A DNA stretch of 14,094 bases from JAUSPI01 sp964454305 (GTDB taxonomy: Bacteria > Desulfobacterota > Syntrophia > Syntrophales > JADFWA01), in assembly GCA_964454305.1 (NCBI GenBank), contig CAYVXX010000055.1, forward strand, positions 1 to 14,094. Direction: 5' to 3'. Numbering within the stretch: the stretch's first letter is position 1; each line of letters opens with the position of its first letter. This document shows, one piece after another, positions 6,723 to 13,921 of the stretch. The notes below the pieces were generated by a model. The model was not told the origin of the DNA. It worked only from the letters and a program-made list of their open reading frames with translations, and did not search any database. The position numbers and the translations under genes were made by a program.

Positions 6723-8447
6723 TTACACGAAAACAAGCCACAGAAAAGTCATCAAACCGGCGATTATGTAGTTCGTTTCCAGGAGACCTTCCAGAACAAC
6801 ACCGGAAAACGTCGATCTTTTATCACAAAGTTTGAAACAAATCCACATATAAAATACACAGGCCAGGAGGGCAAAACTCAAAGAGGAAGTCCACCCTGCG
6901 GGGTTTGCAATGACAAGGATTGCGGCAGTAATGACCGAGATACCCTTTAAAAGTTTTTGTGTCTTTTCCTCTCCTATTACAACAGGGATCGTCTCCCTCC
7001 CGATGAGCCTGTCACTCTGAATGTCGATCGTATCGGACAGGGCCGATCTGACGAAGACCACGGCAAAGGTGAAGAAAAAAGCCAGTGTCATTGAGAAGGT
7101 TATACTCATACTTATTTCTACCTGTGGAAGCACCGCTGCTACCATCGCCCATGCGGTGGCCACGGAAACGTTTTTGGAGCCGGGCAGGTCTCTTAATCTC
7201 CTGAAACGCCAGTTTCGCGGTAATATCTTAGCGTTGTAAAGGACGCCAAAGGAGGAAATCGAAAGCAGAAGTAAAAATGGGGCGACACCGGCAACAAAGG
7301 AGAAGGTCAGAGCGGCAAGCAGGGATAGAATTGCAATGGTAGCGTACATCGTATCGTGTTTCAGATAGGAATCTTCCCTGAATGAGCTTATTATGCCGAT
7401 GTGTTTTCTGTCGGTGAATCTATTGACCGCGTGCATCGAATAGACATAAAAGGATGCCGTCAGTATATTCAGAATATTGACGGGCAATCCCTGCAGGAGC
7501 ATGCTCGCCAGAGACAGACATCCGGCGCCCGCGGCGGAATAGATGTCCGTGATAACGGCGAATATCCAGAATTTCAGCAGCCTGCCTGCTTTCCCCTTTT
7601 TCTTCTCTTCCTGAAAACTTGTAATGTAATCGACGACCTTTTCGATTGTCCAGTTTGGTGTCGATGCCCCGGCAGAGATGCCTATTTCATTGTACCCGTC
7701 TATGTTTATATTATTGAGTTCATCTGCCGTTTCAATATGAAATGTGGGAGTCCCCTGCAGTTCCGACATAGTGGCCAATCTCTTGGTGTTAGCACTATTC
7801 TTTCCCCCCACAACAAACATAGCATCCATTTCGGCGGACAATTTCTTAACCTCGGCCTGTCTTTTTTCAGTGGAATCGCATATGGTATCAAAGACCGTAA
7901 CCTGTGGAAATCGTTGTCTAATCCTGTCAATTATATCCCCGTATTCCTTCGTGCTCTGAGTTGTCTGAGCGACAACGCAGATCTTCTCAAGCTCGGGGAG
8001 GGCATCAACCTCATCCCTGTTTTCTATTACAATCCCCTTTCCATCAGAGTACCCGAGCAGACCGTCGACTTCGGGATGTCCATTGTCCCCCACAATCAGT
8101 ATAGTGTAACCCAGGGATGCATGTTTTTTGATTATCGCCTGTACACGCGCTACCTTGGGGCAGGTGACATCGACTATCTTTACATTCTTTTCTTTAATCT
8201 TTTTTCTTTCGAGGGGCGATATGCCGTGGGCCCTGATTATGATTGTTCCTTCTTCGATTTCATCGATATTATCTACCGGGAGTATTCCCCTCTTTTTAAG
8301 GATTTCAACAGTCTGTGGATTATGTATAAGGGGACCGTAGGTATATATCTTTCCGGTATCCCTGTTGTGGGCAACGTCGAGAACCATATCGACCGCCCGC
8401 TTCACTCCCATACAAAAACCCGCTGTCTTGGCCAGAGTTACTCCCAT
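6723..8447 (-). CDS. ispH: Fusion: IspH (HMBPP reductase) plus UbiA-like prenyltransferase
   Basis: Continuous frame of 574 residues, about twice the usual IspH length. Residues 1-280 form a complete IspH/LytB, the last MEP pathway enzyme, which reduces HMBPP to IPP and DMAPP with a [4Fe-4S] cluster. Cluster ligands are Cys12 (GFCMGVKRA), Cys96 (VTCPKV) and Cys190 (TICDST). Substrate residues His41, His74, His124, Glu126, the TTQST run near 165 and the NSAN run 217-220 are all in place. A short Lys-rich linker (about 280-290) leads to a hydrophobic half with seven to nine likely membrane segments. That half carries UbiA-family signs: NRFTD at 342-346, LRDLPGSKNVSVATAWA at 418-434, and DIQSDRLIGRETIP at 475-488 with Asp475 and Asp479. 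The first motif lacks its second Asp, so activity of this half is uncertain. There is no clear Shine-Dalgarno site; the start codon abuts a repeat. Any later start would lose Cys12. Confidence 0.92.
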   Translation of the reverse strand: MGVTLAKTAGFCMGVKRAVDMVLDVAHNRDTGKIYTYGPLIHNPQTVEILKKRGILPVDNIDEIEEGTIIIRAHGISPLERKKIKEKNVKIVDVTCPKVARVQAIIKKHASLGYTILIVGDNGHPEVDGLLGYSDGKGIVIENRDEVDALPELEKICVVAQTTQSTKEYGDIIDRIRQRFPQVTVFDTICDSTEKRQAEVKKLSAEMDAMFVVGGKNSANTKRLATMSELQGTPTFHIETADELNNINIDGYNEIGISAGASTPNWTIEKVVDYITSFQEEKKKGKAGRLLKFWIFAVITDIYSAAGAGCLSLASMLLQGLPVNILNILTASFYVYSMHAVNRFTDRKHIGIISSFREDSYLKHDTMYATIAILSLLAALTFSFVAGVAPFLLLLSISSFGVLYNAKILPRNWRFRRLRDLPGSKNVSVATAWAMVAAVLPQVEISMSITFSMTLAFFFTFAVVFVRSALSDTIDIQSDRLIGRETIPVVIGEEKTQKLLKGISVITAAILVIANPAGWTSSLSFALLACVFYMWICFKLCDKRSTFSGVVLEGLLETNYIIAGLMTFLWLVFV

Positions 8448-8450
8448 TTA

Positions 8451-8575
8451 TTTCAAGTCTCAAGTTCTTCCGAGTTCTGAGTTCCAAGTTCCGAGTTCTG
8501 AGTTTAGGCTTTGCTGGATTTCATTCAATCCAACCTACAACTGAAACTTTGAACTCAAAACTGGGAACTCGAAAC
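8451..8575. repeat. Inverted array of 7-base repeats filling the tlyA-ispH gap
   Basis: The 128-base gap is almost wholly this element. The left arm has five contiguous heptamers at 8471-8505 (CGAGTTC, TGAGTTC, CAAGTTC, CGAGTTC, TGAGTTT), with looser copies from 8451. The right arm has four inverted heptamers at 8544-8571 (AAACTTT, GAACTCA, AAACTGG, GAACTCG). Between them is a hairpin with stem TGGATT at 8515-8520 and AATCCA at 8527-8532. The arms could pair into one long imperfect stem. It starts directly at the tlyA stop and ends three bases before the ispH-ubiA ATG. Confidence 0.8.
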
Positions 8576-9322
8576 CTATTTTTTTACATATATAAAAAAT
8601 TCTTTATTGCCGGCAGGACCTAAAAGGGGAGACTCACATGTTCCCAGTACGTCGAGCCCCATTTCCCTGCAAAGCTCATCAATTTCATCGACAACCCTTT
8701 TATGTATATCGGGGTCTTTTACCACACCCTTTTTCCCTACCTCTCCCCTCCCTGCCTCAAATTGTGGCTTGATGAGGGCAAGAATGACGGCGTCTTTTTT
8801 TATAAACCTGACCGTGGCTGGAATAACCAGCTTGAGGGAAATGAAGGAGGCATCTATGGTCGCTATATCTATCTCGTCGTTTAGCCCGCTACCGGAAAAA
8901 TAGCGTATATTTGTCTTTTCGAAGACAACTACTCTTTCGTCGTTTCTCAGCTTCCAGGCAAGCTGGCCGTACCCTACGTCGACAGCATATACCTTCCTCG
9001 CCCCTTCCTGAAGCAGGCAGTCCGTAAAACCACCTGTTGAGGCTCCGATATCGAGGGCTGCAACACCCGCTACATCAATGCCGAATTCGGTTAGCGCTCC
9101 TTTTAGTTTCAAGCCTCCCCTGCTGACATACGGGTTATCTTCCCCTTTTATTCTTATCCCGGAATTTATGGGAACAAGGGTGCCAGCTTTGTCAATCCTG
9201 TTTTCCCCGACGATGACGGCACCGGACAGGATAAGCGCCCTCGCCCTTTCACGTGTCGGGGAGATGTCTCTCTCAACGAGAAGCCTGTCCAATCTGATCT
9301 TGGAGTTCTTCTTAGGGTTCAT
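8576..9322 (-). CDS. tlyA: TlyA-family rRNA 2'-O-methyltransferase (hemolysin A family)
   Basis: Protein of 248 residues with the two-part TlyA build: an N-terminal S4 RNA-binding domain (about 9-65, beginning IRLDRLLVERDI) and an FtsJ/RrmJ-like methyltransferase domain. The SAM-binding motif is ALDIGASTGGFTDCLL at 89-104. The K-D-K-E set expected for a 2'-O-ribose methyltransferase is visible as Lys72, Asp157, Lys185 and Glu241. Studied TlyA proteins methylate cytidine in 16S and/or 23S rRNA; the older hemolysin name is a separate activity reported for some members. The ATG overlaps the dxs stop as ATGA, which implies translational coupling. The dxs-tlyA pairing is widely conserved. After its TAG stop the heptamer repeat begins at once. 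Confidence 0.93.
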   Translation of the reverse strand: MNPKKNSKIRLDRLLVERDISPTRERARALILSGAVIVGENRIDKAGTLVPINSGIRIKGEDNPYVSRGGLKLKGALTEFGIDVAGVAALDIGASTGGFTDCLLQEGARKVYAVDVGYGQLAWKLRNDERVVVFEKTNIRYFSGSGLNDEIDIATIDASFISLKLVIPATVRFIKKDAVILALIKPQFEAGRGEVGKKGVVKDPDIHKRVVDEIDELCREMGLDVLGTCESPLLGPAGNKEFFIYVKK

Positions 9323-11205
9323 TTACCCATCATCTTACGGACAGCTTTCGCGACACCGTCCTCGTCAATACCATACATACTTCTCAATTCTGTCTGAGTC
9401 GCGTGTTCCGCAAACTCATCCTTGATTCCAAGTCTTTTCACGGTAACACCATATATCCCCGCTCTTTCAAAGAGCTCAAGGACAGCGCTCCCGAAGCCCC
9501 CCATCAAGACATTTTCCTCTACAGTAATGACCTTATTTATAGATTTGGCAACATCGCACAAAAGTTCCTCGTCAAGGGGCTTTACAAAACGGCTATTGAT
9601 GACCATTGCATTTATCCCTTCGCCTTTCAGCTTTTCCGCGGCGGAAACGGCAGAACATACGGTGGACCCTATAGCGACGATTGCGATATCGTTTCCATCA
9701 AGAATAACCTCGCCCTTTCCGATCTCAAGGGCCCTAGGCGTATCGTCAATGGAAACACCGACCCCCTTTCCCCGGGGATATCTCACCGAAACAGGGCATC
9801 CGCACTCGACGGCGGTTTTCAGCATGTGCTGGAATTCATTTTCATCTTTAGGGGCCATAACGACAATATTGGGGATCGATCTGAGATAGGAATAATCGAA
9901 CAGCCCGTGATGCGTGGGACCGTCTTTTCCGACGAATCCCCCCCGATCGAGGGCAAGAACCACCGGCAGTTTCTGGACACAAATATCATGAAGTACCTGG
10001 TCATAGGCCCTCTGCATGAAGGTAGAATAGATTGTTACCACCGGTATAAACCCCTCGGTGGCGAGACCGGCGGCAAATGTGGTCCCGTGCTGTTCCGCTA
10101 TGCCGACGTCATAAAACCTGTCGGGCATCTCCTCTGAAAATTGCTCAAGTCCCGTCCCGTGAGTCATGGCAGCCGTTATTGCCACGATTCTTGAATCTTT
10201 ACGGGCCAATTTAACCATCGTTTTTCCGAATATTTCCGTATAAGACGGGTCGGAATTGCTGCCCGCCAAGGTTTTACCGGTAGTTATGTCGAAAGGACCG
10301 ATACCGTGAAATCTCGCCGGGTCCTCTTCCGCGAACTTGTATCCCTTACCTTTTTTAGTGATAACGTGAACCAGAACAGGCCTGTCCAGCCTTTTTACGT
10401 TTTTCAGATTTTTTATCAGGTGATCAAGGTTGTGCCCTTCAAGGGGCCCTACGTACTGGAAGCCGAGTTCTTCGAAGATGACACCGGGGACAATAAATGC
10501 CTTGAGCGATTCTTCCGCCTGTTTTGTGAACTTCAGCATTTTATCCCCGATACTGGGTATCGTCTTTAAAAAGGCCTTGATTTCTGTTCGTAGTTTCGTA
10601 ATGCGCTGTCCGGTCATGAGACGGTTCAAATAGGACGACATGGCGCCCACATTCGAAGAAATGGACATTTCGTTGTCATTCAGTATAATTAAAAGATCCT
10701 TATTTCTGCCGCCTGTCCAGTTCAATCCCTCGAAGGCCATTCCGGCAGTCATCGAACCGTCACCGATTACGGCAATAACCTTGAAATTATCATTTTTGAG
10801 ACATCTGGCCTCGGCGATGCCGGCGGCCGCGGAGATCGATGTACTGCTATGACCGACATTGAAGACGTCATAATCGCTCTCTTCCCTCCTGGGAAAACCG
10901 CTCAACCCTCCTTTCTGACGGAGGGTGTGAAACCTGTCTTTCCTGCCGGTAATTATCTTATGAGCATAGGACTGGTGCCCGACATCCCATATAAGCTTAT
11001 CTCTCGGGGTGTCAAAGACATAGTGGATTGCAAGTGTCAGTTCCACGACACCGAGAGACGAGGCTAAGTGCCCGCCGCTTTTGGAGACTGTTTCAATTAT
11101 TTTTTTCCTGATTTCCCCTGCCAGGACGTTTAATTCGGCAAGTTCAAGCTTTTTGATATCTTCAGGAAAATTAATTTTTTCTAATACGCTTTCTTTATTG
11201 TTCAC
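9319..11205 (-). CDS. dxs: 1-deoxy-D-xylulose-5-phosphate synthase
   Basis: Thiamine diphosphate enzyme of 628 residues, normal for Dxs. It condenses pyruvate and glyceraldehyde 3-phosphate to DXP, the entry step of the MEP isoprenoid pathway. Visible signs are SGGHLASSLG with His46, DVGHQSYAHKIITGR with His77, the ThDP/Mg site GDGSMTAGMAFEGLN at 148-162 with NDNEMSIS at 176-183, and GIAEQHG with catalytic Glu371. The C-terminal transketolase domain (about 480-628) is complete. The start codon is GTG at 11205, with GGGGA about 9 bases upstream. A 246-base gap containing a large foldback repeat separates it from ispA, where related genomes often have close spacing. It overlaps tlyA by 4 bases downstream. 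Confidence 0.97.
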   Translation of the reverse strand: MNNKESVLEKINFPEDIKKLELAELNVLAGEIRKKIIETVSKSGGHLASSLGVVELTLAIHYVFDTPRDKLIWDVGHQSYAHKIITGRKDRFHTLRQKGGLSGFPRREESDYDVFNVGHSSTSISAAAGIAEARCLKNDNFKVIAVIGDGSMTAGMAFEGLNWTGGRNKDLLIILNDNEMSISSNVGAMSSYLNRLMTGQRITKLRTEIKAFLKTIPSIGDKMLKFTKQAEESLKAFIVPGVIFEELGFQYVGPLEGHNLDHLIKNLKNVKRLDRPVLVHVITKKGKGYKFAEEDPARFHGIGPFDITTGKTLAGSNSDPSYTEIFGKTMVKLARKDSRIVAITAAMTHGTGLEQFSEEMPDRFYDVGIAEQHGTTFAAGLATEGFIPVVTIYSTFMQRAYDQVLHDICVQKLPVVLALDRGGFVGKDGPTHHGLFDYSYLRSIPNIVVMAPKDENEFQHMLKTAVECGCPVSVRYPRGKGVGVSIDDTPRALEIGKGEVILDGNDIAIVAIGSTVCSAVSAAEKLKGEGINAMVINSRFVKPLDEELLCDVAKSINKVITVEENVLMGGFGSAVLELFERAGIYGVTVKRLGIKDEFAEHATQTELRSMYGIDEDGVAKAVRKMMGK

Positions 11206-11237
11206 TCTGTTAATCCCCGGGTTTTTAATTTTAATGT

Positions 11238-11415
11238 GCTCGTAAAAAGACCGTTTTCTTTGCTCAGAACCATTTTGTGGATGTTGTTATTGCCCGGCTA
11301 AAAATCTAAAACTCGTGCTTATGCACTCAAACAGTTAGATTTTCTTAACGCCGGTCACTACCACCATCTTTTTCCCAAAATGCTTCGATTCGCTTCGAAA
11401 AGACTTTTTGCGAAC
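11238..11415. repeat. Long foldback (MITE-like) element between ispA and dxs
   Basis: Imperfect inverted repeat of about 178 bases. Outer ends are GCTCGTAAAAAGACC at 11238 and GACTTTTTGCGAAC ending at 11415. Moving inward, CATTTTG with GATGTTG pairs with the CATC and CAAAATG segments of the right arm, then CCGGC pairs with GCCGG and AAATCTAAAC with GTTAGATTT. The apex is GTGC-TTAT-GCAC at 11315-11326. No reading frame of note lies inside. The transcript would form a long hairpin in the ispA-dxs interval. Confidence 0.78.
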
Positions 11416-11451
11416 TTGTTAACTTTAGAGTCGAAGCTTGAAACTATTTGT

Positions 11452-12360
11452 TTATGAGCTTCTTTCAATGATAAATGTTGCGATCATTCTCAGGGGTTCT
11501 GCCCTGCTGTCGAATTTTGCGATATCCGCGAGGGCTCTGTCCACAAGATCGCGGGCCTTTTTTCTCGATGCTTCCAGACCGAAAAGGGCGGGAAACGTAA
11601 CCTTGCCGCGCGACCGGTCGCTTCCTATGTCCTTGCCGAGTATCTCCTGATTTCCTTCAACATCAAGAATGTCGTCCGCTATCTGAAAGGCAAGGCCGAT
11701 GTTCCTGCCGTAATCTGAAAGGGCGCCGATCTCATCATCACCGGCGCCGGATAGGACGGCGCCCGCCCTGATAGAGGTGGTAATCATCGCTGCCGTTTTA
11801 TGAGTGTGGATGTAATCGAGGGTTTCTTCGCCAACCTCTTTCCCTTCCGATTGCACATCAACAACCTGCCCGCCGACCATTCCGAAGAACCCCGCCGCTT
11901 CAGAGATATCGCCGATTACGGCAAGGAGTCTGCCCGGAGGGGTTTCGCCGGCAAATTCTCTTTTTGACATCAGATGAAACGCCTCCGTGAGGAGGGCGTC
12001 ACCGGCCAGAATGGCGATATCTTCGCCGAATACCTTGTGGTTTGTGGGCTTTCCCCTCCTGTAATCATCGTCATCCATGACGGGTAGATCATCGTGAATC
12101 AGCGAGTAGGTGTGAATCAGCTCCAGCGCACAGGCCACAGGGAGCACTGTTTCAATGTTTCCACCAACGGCTTCCGCGGAGGCCATGCACAAGATCGGCC
12201 GTATCCTTTTCCCTCCGGCAAATACGCTGTACCTTACGGATTTAAAGATGGCGGGCGGGAAAGTATCCTCTTTGGGAAGGTACCTGTCAAGGGCTTCATC
12301 GACGATCTTTTTTCTTCCCTTCAGATAATCATCGAGAAATATCTTCTCTTCAGGAGTCAC
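11452..12360 (-). CDS. ispA: Farnesyl (geranyl) diphosphate synthase
   Basis: Trans-isoprenyl diphosphate synthase of 302 residues that condenses IPP with DMAPP and GPP. The first Asp-rich motif is DDLPVMD at 90-96 (the DDx4D form) followed by DDDYRRGKPTNH; the second is DDILD at 229-233 within GLAFQIADD. Tyr85 at position -5 from the first motif matches the E. coli-type FPP synthase pattern, so a C15 product is more likely than C20, though this is inference. The start is taken as GTG at 12360 because GGAGG lies 6 bases upstream; a start at 12444 would add 28 basic residues and overlap xseB far more. With the GTG the overlap with xseB is 11 bases. It supplies prenyl chains that a UbiA-type enzyme could use. 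Confidence 0.95.
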   Translation of the reverse strand: MTPEEKIFLDDYLKGRKKIVDEALDRYLPKEDTFPPAIFKSVRYSVFAGGKRIRPILCMASAEAVGGNIETVLPVACALELIHTYSLIHDDLPVMDDDDYRRGKPTNHKVFGEDIAILAGDALLTEAFHLMSKREFAGETPPGRLLAVIGDISEAAGFFGMVGGQVVDVQSEGKEVGEETLDYIHTHKTAAMITTSIRAGAVLSGAGDDEIGALSDYGRNIGLAFQIADDILDVEGNQEILGKDIGSDRSRGKVTFPALFGLEASRKKARDLVDRALADIAKFDSRAEPLRMIATFIIERSS

Positions 12361-12586
12361 TTTTATCCTCCCCTTTGAAGGGCTGAATATCCGGCCCCTC
12401 TTCATTCTTGAGAAGGACTTCGATCCGCCTCTCCGCTTCATCAAGCTTTTTGGCGCAGAACCGTGAGAGCCTTATCCCTTCTTCAAAAGATTTCAGGGAT
12501 TCCTCAAGGGTCAGGTCCCCGCTTTCCATCTCCCTTACAATGTCTTCTAACTTTTTCAGTGCCTCTTCAAATTTTTCTTCTGCCAT
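12350..12586 (-). CDS. xseB: Exonuclease VII small subunit
   Basis: Small subunit of 78 residues, close to the 80 of E. coli XseB. It is almost wholly helical and charged, with the family pattern FEEALKKLEDIVREMESGD, then LTLEESLKSFEEGI and a long coiled-coil-like helix RFCAKKLDEAERRIEVLL. Several copies bind the large subunit to form the single-strand-specific nuclease. The ATG at 12586 has GGAG about ten bases upstream, and the xseA stop lies 6 bases before it. The last 30 bases carry the ispA ribosome binding site and start codon, so translation of the two genes is probably linked. Confidence 0.93.
   Translation of the reverse strand: MAEEKFEEALKKLEDIVREMESGDLTLEESLKSFEEGIRLSRFCAKKLDEAERRIEVLLKNEEGPDIQPFKGEDKSDS
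12367..12371 (-). promoter_or_regulatory. Ribosome binding site for the GTG start of ispA
   Basis: GGAGG on the minus strand inside the end of xseB, 6 bases from the GTG at 12360. It decides the ispA start and shows that ispA has its own initiation site within the overlapping gene. Confidence 0.8.
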
Positions 12587-12592
12587 TTTCCA

Positions 12593-13921
12593 TCACTCCG
12601 GTAAAACCTCTGTAACCTTAGCGTTAAAGCTTCCCGATGAGACCTTTACGGCGACATCGTCTCCGACAGTTACCGAACCTGATTCTTTAATAATATTAGC
12701 CTCAGGGAGTTTTTTTACGATGCTGTAACCCCTCTTCAGAACTGAGAGAGGGCTCAGCATATCGAGCATCGACAGGTTGCCTTCAACCCTGTTTTTCAAG
12801 GTATCCATGTAGTAAAAAAGCCCGGCTGTCATGCTTTTCCCCAGATTTTCAAGCATGAGCTTTTTGTCCCGTACGTACGTCATCGGACTCATGTATGTGA
12901 GATTTTCCCCCAGATTGTGCACGATGCTCTTCCGTCCGTCCAGTTCACGGGTGGTTGCCGTTGTAACCCGGGCGGTTATATCATCAATGCCTATGCGCAT
13001 ATCGGCAATCTTCCTCCGGGGGTCTCTTATCCGCTCTCTTAAGAGAACGGTCTTTTCTCTCAACATGTTATTTATTCTTCGGTTGCTTCCGATTATCCTC
13101 GCACGGAGGTTTTCCAGCGATTCAATCAGTTCACGCCTCATCGGTACGACCAGCTCGGCAGCCGCAGAAGGTGTCGGTGCCCTGAGATCGGCGACGAAAT
13201 CCGCAATGGTAAAGTCAATCTCATGACCGACGGCCGAAATGACGGGGATAATCGAGCTAAAGATAGCCCTCGCGACCCCTTCATCGTTGAACGGGGCAAG
13301 GTCTTCAAGAGATCCGCCACCCCTGGCCAGGATGATAACGTCAATATCGGGGATTTCATTCAGATCGGACAGGGCATCGATTATTTCGGGAGGAGCTTCC
13401 GCTCCCTGTACCCTTACCGGGGCGATCAGTATGTCGACGGAAGAAAACCTCCTCTTTGTGACGTTGAGAATGTCTCTGATAGCGGCGCCCGTCGGTGATG
13501 TGACGACCCCGATCCTGCGGGGAATGAACGGAATCGGTTTCTTGTGGGACGGATCGAAGAGACCCTCCTTCTCCAGGCGTGCCTTGAGCTGTTCAAAGGC
13601 TAACTGAAGGGCGCCGATACCTTTCGGTTCGATCGTGTCAACGATCAGCTGATACTCCCCTCTCGGCTGATAGACGCTGAGCCTGGCTCTGCAAATGACG
13701 TTCATCCCATCTTCGATGTCGAATTGTGCCATCCTAGAGAACTGGCGGAAGATGACCGCCCGTATCTGGCTGTTCTCGTCCTTCAGCGTAAAGTATAGAT
13801 GACCGGAGCCGGGCCGGCGCAGGTTGGAAATTTCACCCTCGACCCAGACCGCATCAAAACTCGACTCCAGCAGGACTTTTATACTCGTCGTCAACTCGGT
13901 GACGGTAAAGACATTTTTCAT
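12593..13921 (-). CDS. xseA: Exonuclease VII large subunit
   Basis: Catalytic subunit of 442 residues (E. coli has 456). Exonuclease VII degrades single-stranded DNA from both ends into oligonucleotides. An N-terminal OB-fold spans about 4-100 (FTVTELTTSIKVLLES, WVEGEISNLRRPGSGHLYFTLKD). The catalytic domain shows RRIGVVTSPTGAAIRDI (135-151), LARGGGSLEDLAPFND (198-213) and SAVGHEIDFTIADFVADLRAPTPSAAAE (229-256). A long helical region and a C-terminal beta segment with LKRGYSIV follow. The start is the ATG at 13921, where homology begins (MKNVFTVTEL). An in-frame TTG at 13966 would add 15 residues, but no ribosome binding site precedes it. The Shine-Dalgarno site of the chosen ATG is also weak. 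It is first in the run, so the promoter should lie in 13922-14094 or beyond. Confidence 0.95.
   Translation of the reverse strand: MKNVFTVTELTTSIKVLLESSFDAVWVEGEISNLRRPGSGHLYFTLKDENSQIRAVIFRQFSRMAQFDIEDGMNVICRARLSVYQPRGEYQLIVDTIEPKGIGALQLAFEQLKARLEKEGLFDPSHKKPIPFIPRRIGVVTSPTGAAIRDILNVTKRRFSSVDILIAPVRVQGAEAPPEIIDALSDLNEIPDIDVIILARGGGSLEDLAPFNDEGVARAIFSSIIPVISAVGHEIDFTIADFVADLRAPTPSAAAELVVPMRRELIESLENLRARIIGSNRRINNMLREKTVLLRERIRDPRRKIADMRIGIDDITARVTTATTRELDGRKSIVHNLGENLTYMSPMTYVRDKKLMLENLGKSMTAGLFYYMDTLKNRVEGNLSMLDMLSPLSVLKRGYSIVKKLPEANIIKESGSVTVGDDVAVKVSSGSFNAKVTEVLPE

Noticed and set aside
7401..8480. Plus-strand open frame of 359 codons opposite ispH-ubiA
   Set aside because: It is the mirror of a gene with all IspH motifs, has no recognisable domain or ribosome binding site, and is rich in Cys, Tyr and Phe as expected of an antisense shadow.
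8471..8571. Possible CRISPR-like array from the repeated units
   Set aside because: The units are 7 bases, contiguous and without spacers, and the second arm is inverted.
9403..10137. Plus-strand open frame of 244 codons opposite dxs
   Set aside because: The opposite strand encodes conserved Dxs C-terminal sequence; the plus-strand product matches nothing I recognise.
12350..12444. Longer ispA start at 12444
   Set aside because: It adds an Arg/Lys/Ser-rich stretch unlike the family and overlaps xseB by 95 bases; the GTG at 12360 has an excellent ribosome binding site.
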